The notes under the pieces are model-generated. The model did no database searches and had not been told where the DNA came from. It worked only from the letters and a program-made list of their open reading frames with translations. Position numbers and translations under genes: made by a program. 10,843 nt of DNA from Lentisalinibacter sp964427415. Lineage in GTDB: Bacteria > Pseudomonadota > Gammaproteobacteria > Steroidobacterales > Woeseiaceae. The DNA is taken from NCBI GenBank assembly GCA_964427415.1, contig CAYRUH010000071.1:1-10843 (forward strand). Reading direction: 5' to 3'. How positions within the stretch are numbered: the stretch's first letter is position 1; every line of letters starts with the position of its first letter. Positions 5,812 through 10,843 of the stretch are shown here, piece by piece.

Positions 5812-7158
5812 GTGGTACACCACTTCGATCTGATCGCGATAGGCGGCGGCAGCGGCGGCCTGGCCCATGCACAGCGCGCGGCGGAATACGGCGCGCGGGC
5901 GGCAGTGGTGGAGAGCGGACGCCTGGGCGGCACCTGCGTCAACGTGGGCTGTGTGCCGAAGAAGGTCATGTGGTATGCGGCGGCCATGTCCCATCACGTG
6001 GAGCAGGCGAAGGACTACGGGTTCGACATTACCGTCAACGGCCACGACTGGCCCGGTCTGAAGGCCGCCCGGGATGCCTACGTGGCCAGGCTGAACAAGA
6101 TCTACGCGTCCAACCTCGACAAGCGCCACGTGACCCATATCGCCGGCCGCGCGAAGTTCATCGACGAGCACACGGTGGAGGTCGACGGCGAGCGTTTCAC
6201 CGCCGATCACATCACTGTCGCGACGGGCGGCTACCCCATCGTGCCGGACCTGCCCGGCGCGGAGCTAGGCATCACCTCCGACGGTTTCTTCGAGCTGGAG
6301 GAGAAGCCGGAGCGGGTCGCCGTCGTCGGCAGCGGCTACATCGGCGTGGAACTGGCCGGCATGCTGAACTCTCTGGGCGCCGACGTGACCCAGTTCGTCC
6401 GTTACGACGGCGTGCTGCGAAGCTTCGACGAGATGCTGCGCAGCGAGGTCATGCAGGCCATGGACGAGGACGGCATCATCATCGAGCGCCACTTCATCCC
6501 GAAAGGGCTGGAGAAGACCGACAACGGCCTGTGCCTGCTGAGCGAGGATGGCCGGCACTTCGACGGTTACGACTGCCTGATCTGGGCCATCGGCCGGGCG
6601 CCGGCGACGGACGGGCTGGAGCCGGCGGCCGCCGGCCTGGAGACGGACCGGCGGGGCTTCATCCCGGTGGACGAATACCAGGTCACCAACGTTCCCAACA
6701 TTTACGCCATCGGCGACGTAACCGGCGCCGCGGCGCTGACGCCCGTCGCCATCGCCGCCGGCCGTCGACTGGCCGACCGGGTCTTCGGCGGCATGGCCGA
6801 CCGGCATCTGGACTACTCGTACATCCCCACGGTGGTGTTCAGCCACCCGCCCATGGGCACGCTCGGGCTGACCGAGCACGAGGCGCTGGAGCGCTACGGC
6901 GAGGAGGTCGGCTGTTTCACCAGCCGCTTCAATCCCATGCTTTACGCGCTCAGCGAGTTCAAGCGGCCGAGTTCCATGAAGCTGGTGACCGTCGGCGACG
7001 ACGAGCGCATCGTCGGCTGCCACATCTTCGGCGACGGCGCCGACGAGATGCTGCAGGGCTTTGCGGTGGCCATCCGCATGGGCGCGAAGAAGAAGGACTT
7101 CGACGATACCGTGGCCATCCACCCGACCAGCGCGGAAGAGCTGGTCACCCTGCGCTGA
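5812..7158 (+). CDS. gor: Glutathione-disulfide reductase
   Basis: This FAD flavoenzyme reduces oxidised glutathione with NADPH. Read from GTG 5812 it has 448 residues (E. coli 450) and begins MVHHFDLIAIGGGSGG, aligned with the family N-terminus. GGAG at 5801-5804 sits 7 bases before that GTG, which is why I prefer it to ATG 5785 or GTG 5764. The FAD motif GGGSGG is at residues 11-16. The redox-active disulfide CVNVGC is at Cys42/Cys47, the same numbers as in E. coli. The NADPH-binding motif GSGYIGVELAG is followed by VRYDGVLR, whose two arginines match those binding the NADPH 2'-phosphate. YAIGDVTG contacts FAD. The C-terminal HPTSAEELVTL carries the catalytic His/Glu pair. It converges on aroE with 3 bases between stops. 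Confidence 0.95.
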   Translation: MVHHFDLIAIGGGSGGLAHAQRAAEYGARAAVVESGRLGGTCVNVGCVPKKVMWYAAAMSHHVEQAKDYGFDITVNGHDWPGLKAARDAYVARLNKIYASNLDKRHVTHIAGRAKFIDEHTVEVDGERFTADHITVATGGYPIVPDLPGAELGITSDGFFELEEKPERVAVVGSGYIGVELAGMLNSLGADVTQFVRYDGVLRSFDEMLRSEVMQAMDEDGIIIERHFIPKGLEKTDNGLCLLSEDGRHFDGYDCLIWAIGRAPATDGLEPAAAGLETDRRGFIPVDEYQVTNVPNIYAIGDVTGAAALTPVAIAAGRRLADRVFGGMADRHLDYSYIPTVVFSHPPMGTLGLTEHEALERYGEEVGCFTSRFNPMLYALSEFKRPSSMKLVTVGDDERIVGCHIFGDGADEMLQGFAVAIRMGAKKKDFDDTVAIHPTSAEELVTLR

Positions 7159-7168
7159 GTCTCAGCGC
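7152..7168. terminator. Perfect palindrome spanning both stop codons
   Basis: GCGCTGAG (7152-7159) and CTCAGCGC (7161-7168) form a perfect inverted repeat around a single T. It contains the gor TGA on the plus strand and the aroE TGA on the minus strand at symmetric positions. It could form a tight hairpin in either transcript, but no T tract follows, so terminator function is uncertain. Confidence 0.3.
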
Positions 7169-7992
7169 GGCAGACGCTTGAGCACGCTGCGGGTATCCGG
7201 CCGCGCGCCGCGCCAGATGTAGAACGACTCGGCGGCCTGCTCCACCAGCATGCCCCAGCCGACGATGGCGCGCCGGGCGCCCCGGGCCCGCGCCCAGCCC
7301 GTGAACGGGGTGTCGCCCGTGCCGTAGGAGAGGTCGTAGCAGACCGTCCCCGCGGTGACGATGCCGGCGGGGAATGGCAGCGCCTCGCCGCGCAGCCCTG
7401 CCGAGGTGGCATTGATCACCAGGTCGTAGTCGACGTCTTCCACGATGTCGTCGAAGCGGCAGGCTTCGACGGCTCCCATGCTGCCGAAATGATTCGCCAG
7501 CGCCTGTGCCTTGGACACCGTCCGGTTGGCCAGGGTGATGGTCGTCGGCTCCTCCTCCAGCAGCGGCGCCATGATGCCGCGGGTGGCGCCGCCGGCGCCG
7601 AGGATGAGTATGCGCGCGCCCTCGATGGCGACCCGGTGATTTCTGCGCAGGTCGCGCACCAGACCGACGCCGTCGGTGTTGTCGCCGCGGATCGCGTCCG
7701 GTGTGATGCTGAGCGTATTCACGGCGCCGGCCATGCTGGCCGCATCGGATAACTCGTCCACCAGCCGCACCGCCTCGCTCTTGTGCGGCACGGTGATGTT
7801 CAGCCCGCGCCCGCCCTGGCGCTGGAAGTTGCGGATGGCGTTCTCCAGCTCGGTCGGCGGAACCTCCAGCAACTCGTAGGTGAGGGACTGGCCGGTCTGC
7901 TGTGCGAAGACCCTGTGGATGATCGGCGACCGGCTGTGGCTGACGGGATAACCCACCACGCCATAGCGGTCCGGCTCGTTCTGTTCGCTCAC
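7162..7992 (-). CDS. aroE: Shikimate dehydrogenase (NADP+)
   Basis: AroE reduces 3-dehydroshikimate to shikimate in aromatic amino-acid biosynthesis. Read from GTG 7992 it has 276 residues (E. coli 272). The substrate-binding SHSRSP is at residues 18-23, the catalytic Lys71 is in NITVPHK and Asp107 in GDNTDG. A Rossmann loop GAGGATRG is at 132-139, followed by ANRTVSKA, the NRT signature of NADP specificity. The C-terminal GWGMLVEQAAESFYIW is typical. GTG 7992 is preferred because GGGGGAG lies 9 bases upstream. The GTG at 8019 adds nine residues and lacks a Shine-Dalgarno. It follows hemB by 37 bases on the same strand and probably shares its transcript. Confidence 0.96.
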   Translation of the reverse strand: MSEQNEPDRYGVVGYPVSHSRSPIIHRVFAQQTGQSLTYELLEVPPTELENAIRNFQRQGGRGLNITVPHKSEAVRLVDELSDAASMAGAVNTLSITPDAIRGDNTDGVGLVRDLRRNHRVAIEGARILILGAGGATRGIMAPLLEEEPTTITLANRTVSKAQALANHFGSMGAVEACRFDDIVEDVDYDLVINATSAGLRGEALPFPAGIVTAGTVCYDLSYGTGDTPFTGWARARGARRAIVGWGMLVEQAAESFYIWRGARPDTRSVLKRLPR

Positions 7993-8029
7993 TTCCCTGT
8001 TCTCCCCCGCTTTGTGCACGTTGTCGGCA

Positions 8030-9040
8030 TCAGTCGTCGGCCAGCCAGCGCGCCGCTTCCGGCGCGAAATAGGTGAGGATGGCGCCGGCTCCGGCCCGCT
8101 TTATCGAAAGCAGTGCCTCCATGACGGTCTCGCGCTCGTCCAGCCAGCCGTTCGCCGCCGCCGCCTTCAACATGGCGTACTCGCCGCTCACCTGGTAGGC
8201 CATGGTCGGCACGCCGTACTCGTCATGTACCCGCCGGATGATGTCCAGATACGGAAGCGCCGGTTTCACCATCACCATGTCGGCGCCCTCGGCGATGTCC
8301 ATAGCCACCTCGCGCAGGGCCTCGTCGCTGTTGGCCGGGTCCATCTGGTAGCTGTGCTTGCCGCCGCCGCCCAGGTTGGCGGCCGAGCGGACCGCGTCGC
8401 GGAACGGTCCGTAGTAGCTCGAGGCGTACTTGGCCGCATAGGCCAGGATCATGGTGTGGACGTGGCCGCCGTCCTCCAGCGCCGTGCGGATGGCGCCGAT
8501 GCGCCCGTCCATCATGTCCGACGGGGCCACCACGTCCGCACCCACCTCGGCGTGGGAGACAGCCTGGCGCACCAGCATGGCAACCGTATCGTCGTTCAGC
8601 ACGTAGCCCGTGTCGTCGATGACGCCGTCCTGGCCGTGGGTGGTGTAGGGGTCCAGCGCGACGTCGGTCATGACGCCCAGGTCCGGGTAGCGCGCCTTGA
8701 TGGCCCGCACCGCCCGCTGCGCGAGGCCGTCCGGGTTGGCGCAGACACTACCGTCCGGCGTCTTCGCGGCCGGCTCGATGATGGGGAACAGGGCCACCAT
8801 GGGGATGCCCAGCGCAGCGACCACGCTCAGGTGCTCGAGCAGCAGGTCGACGGAGCGGCGCTCGATGCCCGGCATGGACGGAACGCTCTCACGGCGGCCC
8901 TCGCCCTCGAGTACGAATACCGGATAGATGAAGTCGCTCGGCGCCAGCCGGTTCTCGGCCACCAGCGAGCGCACCCAGCCGGTGCGGCGGGTGCGGCGGA
9001 GTCGGGTGGCAGGGAACCTTGTGTCCGGGCGGCTGCTCAT
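8030..9040 (-). CDS. hemB: Porphobilinogen synthase (delta-aminolevulinate dehydratase), Mg type
   Basis: HemB condenses two 5-aminolevulinate molecules to porphobilinogen in haem synthesis. At 336 residues it matches Pseudomonas-type enzymes. The two Schiff-base lysines are Lys204 (AYAAKYAS) and Lys259 (MVKPALPYLD). The metal site reads DVALDPYTTHGQDG (126-139), with Asp where zinc-dependent enzymes have a cysteine cluster, so it should use Mg2+ without active-site zinc. SDMMDGR (174-180) is the conserved loop. The ATG at 9040 is preceded by a modest GAGAG element. It is the first gene of a hemB-aroE unit divergent from the ECF sigma gene. Both pathways are housekeeping ones, so no special link to that sigma factor is needed. 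Confidence 0.97.
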   Translation of the reverse strand: MSSRPDTRFPATRLRRTRRTGWVRSLVAENRLAPSDFIYPVFVLEGEGRRESVPSMPGIERRSVDLLLEHLSVVAALGIPMVALFPIIEPAAKTPDGSVCANPDGLAQRAVRAIKARYPDLGVMTDVALDPYTTHGQDGVIDDTGYVLNDDTVAMLVRQAVSHAEVGADVVAPSDMMDGRIGAIRTALEDGGHVHTMILAYAAKYASSYYGPFRDAVRSAANLGGGGKHSYQMDPANSDEALREVAMDIAEGADMVMVKPALPYLDIIRRVHDEYGVPTMAYQVSGEYAMLKAAAANGWLDERETVMEALLSIKRAGAGAILTYFAPEAARWLADD

Positions 9041-9153
9041 ATTTACTCTCGGCTCACTTGGGAAAAAACGGATTCTCCCCCGATTCGGTTTTCGTGTCCA
9101 AAGGTGGGGCGGAGAGTGGTGAAATAAATGCCGAGGACCGCAGGTCTCTATCC
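9041..9153. promoter_or_regulatory. Divergent hemB/sigma-factor promoter region
   Basis: On the minus strand TTGGAC (9101-9096), an 18-base spacer and GAGAAT (9077-9072) make a modest hemB promoter about 30 bases before its ATG. On the plus strand a GGAAAAAAC block at 9061-9069 faintly resembles the GGAA-type -35 of ECF promoters, but no matching -10 stands out. Autoregulation of the sigma gene cannot be shown from sequence alone. Confidence 0.3.
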
Positions 9154-9678
9154 ATGACAGGCAAATCAGAGGACAGCCGGCGCCGTCACCGCTTCGAGCG
9201 GCTGGTCGGCGAACTGCGCCGGGACATGTACCGCTACGCGTTCTGGCTCAGTCGCGATGGGGCACTGGCGGAGGATGTGGTGCAGGAGGCGATGGTGAGA
9301 GCCTGGCTCAACCTGGACAGCCTGCGCGACGATGGCGCGGCGAAGCAGTGGTTGCTGACGATAGTGAGGCGCGAGAACGCGCGGCAGTTCGAGAGGAAAC
9401 GGCTGGAGACGGTAGACGTGGACAATCTCAGCGGCAGGGAAGAAGACATGCTGGCGGATTCGCACGACACTGACGTGGAGGACCTGCGGGAACAACTGCT
9501 GGGGCTGTCCGACGAATACCGGGAGCCGCTCGTGCTGCAGGTTCTGATGGGCTACACCACCGGCGAGATCGCCGAAGTGATGGAGCTGAAGCAGGCTACC
9601 GTGCTCACCCGGCTGCACCGGGCGCGCAACCAGCTGAAGGAAAGATTTGCGGCCGATGGGCCGGATTTTGACGAGTAA
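9154..9678 (+). CDS. ECF-family RNA polymerase sigma factor
   Basis: This 174-residue protein has the two-domain layout of sigma-70 group 4 factors. Region 2 spans about residues 14-85 and contains AEDVVQEAMVRAW, the DxxQE-type core-binding helix, and WLLTIVRRENARQFERKR, the -10-recognition part. A short acidic linker (VDVDNLSGREEDMLADSHD) joins region 4 at about 112-165. Region 4 holds YTTGEIAEVMELKQATVLTRLHRARNQLKER, the helix-turn-helix that reads the -35. The ATG at 9154 is the first in-frame start next to an AGG element; no other usual start codon lies in frame nearby, and the frame upstream crosses the hemB start. It is followed after 5 bases by its presumed anti-sigma factor, and then by an HvfA-like precursor gene that is the likeliest target. 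Confidence 0.92.
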   Translation: MTGKSEDSRRRHRFERLVGELRRDMYRYAFWLSRDGALAEDVVQEAMVRAWLNLDSLRDDGAAKQWLLTIVRRENARQFERKRLETVDVDNLSGREEDMLADSHDTDVEDLREQLLGLSDEYREPLVLQVLMGYTTGEIAEVMELKQATVLTRLHRARNQLKERFAADGPDFDE

Positions 9679-9683
9679 CGTTC

Positions 9684-10448
9684 ATGCGGTGTGAGGAATT
9701 CAGACAGGCACTCGATAGCGATCCCGGTGCGGACTTTGCCGGCCGTTCAGCGCACGCTGCCGACTGCCGGGACTGCGCGCGCTATGCCGCCGAGGCGGCC
9801 GTGTTCGAGCGGCGCCTCGCGGCAGCGCTTGCCGTCGAGGTACCGGATTTCTCCATCGATCTGCCGGCAGGCGGCGACCATCAGGGTGCGGGGGGCGCCG
9901 GCGACAAGGTGGTCTCTCTGGATGGGCGGCGCCGTGGCCGCGGCGCCCGCTGGCGCGGGCTGCCCGCCTGGGCCGGCGTGGCTGCCGCACTGGCGCTGGC
10001 GGTCACCGTGACGCTGCAGTTCGGCGGCGCTCCGCTGCAGCGCGATTCCTCCGCGCTCGCCGCCGAGATTATCGAGCACATGGACCACGAACCGTATTCC
10101 CGCGTCGTCACGGATGAGGCGGTGGCGGGCAATGAGCTCAGCCGCGTGCTGACACCCGCCGTATCTCGTCTTGACACTGACCGGGTCGGGCTGGTGACCT
10201 ACGCGAAGACCTGCCCGATCAACGGGCGCGACGTCCCCCACCTGGTGGTGCAGGGCGCCGACGGGCCGGTCACTCTGATTCTGATGGCCGACGAGAGGCT
10301 GGATGCGCCGGTGCCCCTTGAGGGGGAAGGTTTCCACGGCGTCATGCTGCCCGTCGGCGACGGCAGCATTGCCATTGTCGGTGAGACAGGCCAGTCGGTG
10401 GACGATGTGACGGAGAACATCCGTAATGCGGTGGACTGGCAGATTTGA
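9684..10448 (+). CDS. Membrane-anchored zinc-finger anti-sigma factor (DUF3379-like)
   Basis: A 254-residue protein. The cytoplasmic N-terminus has Cys3, His24, Cys28 and Cys31 (HAADCRDC), the H-x3-C-x2-C pattern of zinc-binding anti-sigma domains that hold ECF factors inactive. A basic stretch (GRRRGRGARWRG) precedes one membrane segment at about residues 95-113 (AWAGVAAALALAVTVTLQF), which orients the remaining 140 residues to the periplasm. That domain has a HMDHEPY cluster (132-138), TCPINGRDVPHLVVQG with its only cysteine at 177, and a GPVTLILMADE strand. The architecture and the neighbouring sigma gene resemble DUF3379 proteins, though that assignment is from memory of the family. How the signal releases sigma is not visible. 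It is likely co-translated with the sigma factor. Confidence 0.88.
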   Translation: MRCEEFRQALDSDPGADFAGRSAHAADCRDCARYAAEAAVFERRLAAALAVEVPDFSIDLPAGGDHQGAGGAGDKVVSLDGRRRGRGARWRGLPAWAGVAAALALAVTVTLQFGGAPLQRDSSALAAEIIEHMDHEPYSRVVTDEAVAGNELSRVLTPAVSRLDTDRVGLVTYAKTCPINGRDVPHLVVQGADGPVTLILMADERLDAPVPLEGEGFHGVMLPVGDGSIAIVGETGQSVDDVTENIRNAVDWQI

Positions 10449-10481
10449 GCCCGGTCAGAGCTGAGACTGGCGGATCCGGGC
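10449..10481 (+). terminator. Stem-loop after the anti-sigma gene (terminator or attenuator)
   Basis: GCCCGG (10449-10454), directly after the stop codon, pairs with CCGGGC (10476-10481) around a 21-base loop in which CAG/CTG can extend the fold. The next T run (GTTTTC) is a dozen bases further on, so this is not a classic intrinsic terminator. It could reduce read-through from the sigma operon into the precursor gene. Confidence 0.3.
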
Positions 10482-10577
10482 AAGCGACAAAGCGTTTTCA
10501 TCCTGCCGGGGCGGCTGTAACGCCTCCAGGGATTCAACGGCCGGAAACGGGCCATTACAACAGCGAGGAGAGAGATT
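10482..10577 (+). promoter_or_regulatory. Leader and possible ECF promoter of the precursor gene
   Basis: TGTAACG at 10516-10522 resembles the GTAAC-type -35 element used by some ECF sigma factors, and CG-rich sequence 16-20 bases later (CGGCCGGAAA) could supply the -10. I find no copy of GTAAC upstream of the sigma gene itself, so autoregulation is not supported. A strong Shine-Dalgarno GAGGAG (10564-10569) lies 8 bases before the ATG, in keeping with a highly translated small protein. Confidence 0.3.
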
Positions 10578-10843
10578 ATGAATGAGAAGCACGTGAAAAA
10601 GCCTATTGCTATCGCCGTCAGCGCGGCACTGGCCGCTACTTTCGGCGCCGTGGGCGTCGCCCAGGCCGACAATGCCGGCAGCCCCTTCCAGATGAACACA
10701 CTGTCCAGCGGTTATGAGACCTCGGGCGGCGAAGGAAGCTGCGGTGAAGGCAAGTGCGGCGGCGGCAAGGAAGACAAGGGCGGCGAAGGCGCCTGCGGTG
10801 AAGGCAAGTGCGGCGGCGACAAAGGCGGCGAAGGCTCTTGCGG
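10578..10843 (+). CDS. hvfA: HvfA/bufferin-like MNIO-modified RiPP precursor (3' end cut by window)
   Basis: Eighty-eight codons are visible before the window ends, with no stop. Residues 1-30 form a Sec signal peptide: basic MNEKHVKK, then a hydrophobic alanine-rich core, then cleavage after AQA. The mature part starts DNAGSPFQMNTLSSGYE, the PFxMxxLxSGY segment seen in HvfA-type low-complexity proteins. A glycine-rich repeat region follows, with cysteines at 55, 60, 73, 78 and 88 in EGSCG, EGKCG, EGACG, EGKCG and EGSC(G). In known HvfA/bufferin systems an MNIO (DUF692) enzyme and a DUF2063 partner convert such cysteines into sulfur-containing heterocycles that bind copper, and the product acts in the periplasm. 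Those enzymes are not in this window but would be expected immediately downstream. The GAGGAG ribosome site is strong. Family identity is recognised from motif pattern only. Confidence 0.85.
   Translation, partial: MNEKHVKKPIAIAVSAALAATFGAVGVAQADNAGSPFQMNTLSSGYETSGGEGSCGEGKCGGGKEDKGGEGACGEGKCGGDKGGEGSC
10740..10843 (+). repeat. Tandem coding repeats in the precursor core
   Basis: A 25-base block at 10740-10764 is repeated exactly at 10794-10818, a period of 54 bases (18 residues). It encodes CGEGKCGG in both copies. A third, cut copy begins at 10839, 45 bases after the second, because the GKEDKGG linker of the first unit is shortened to GDKGG. The repeat therefore grows or shrinks by whole modules in frame. 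It lies inside the coding sequence. Confidence 0.85.

Noticed and set aside
5673..5987. N-terminal extension of oligopeptidase A to an upstream start
   Set aside because: It crosses the divergent promoter region and gor, has no family similarity, and ATG 5672 gives the normal family length.
5970..7181. Plus-strand open frame of 403 codons inside gor in another frame
   Set aside because: Arginine/glycine-rich shadow of gor; gor keeps every catalytic motif.
10740..10843. Regularly spaced repeats as a CRISPR array
   Set aside because: The repeats are in frame within a coding sequence, spacers are short and glycine-coding, and the protein matches a known repeat family.

Overview
The window comes from a high-GC bacterial chromosome. 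The gene set (oligopeptidase A, exonuclease III, glutathione reductase, Mg-type porphobilinogen synthase, shikimate dehydrogenase, YaaA, and an ECF sigma factor with a DUF3379-like anti-sigma partner) points to a Gammaproteobacterium, perhaps an Ectothiorhodospiraceae-like lineage. That placement is inference from gene content and base composition. The DNA is almost fully coding, with no rRNA, tRNA, insertion sequence or CRISPR array that I can see, and no stretch over 300 bases without a gene.

Layout, left to right. 93-356 (+) is a single-RRM RNA-binding protein behind a good sigma-70-like promoter. Its stop overlaps the apparent start of an MliC-type lysozyme-inhibitor lipoprotein (about 353-652, +) that lacks an ATG, GTG or TTG start. 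yaaA follows (788-1564, +). It converges on an uncharacterised HD-superfamily phosphohydrolase (1620-2759, -), which lies downstream of prlC-xth (5672-2872, -), two genes joined by a 4-base GTGA overlap. gor (5812-7158, +) diverges from prlC and converges, with only 3 bases between stops, on hemB-aroE (9040-7162, -).

The right end is the most interesting part. An ECF sigma factor (9154-9678, +) is followed after 5 bases by its membrane-anchored zinc-finger anti-sigma factor (9684-10448). After a 129-base gap comes a small secreted protein cut by the window edge (10578-end). That protein has a Sec signal peptide, a PFQMNTLSSGY segment and glycine-rich repeats carrying EGSCG/EGKCG/EGACG motifs. 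This is the signature of HvfA/bufferin precursors, peptides modified post-translationally by MNIO (DUF692) enzymes and linked to copper handling. The window therefore probably enters the first gene of an ECF-controlled MNIO RiPP operon whose modifying enzymes lie just beyond the right edge.

A loose functional theme is stress defence: YaaA (peroxide/iron), exonuclease III (oxidative DNA damage), glutathione reductase (thiol redox), MliC (lysozyme) and the putative copper-binding RiPP with its envelope-sensing sigma/anti-sigma pair. Whether this clustering means anything cannot be judged from one window.
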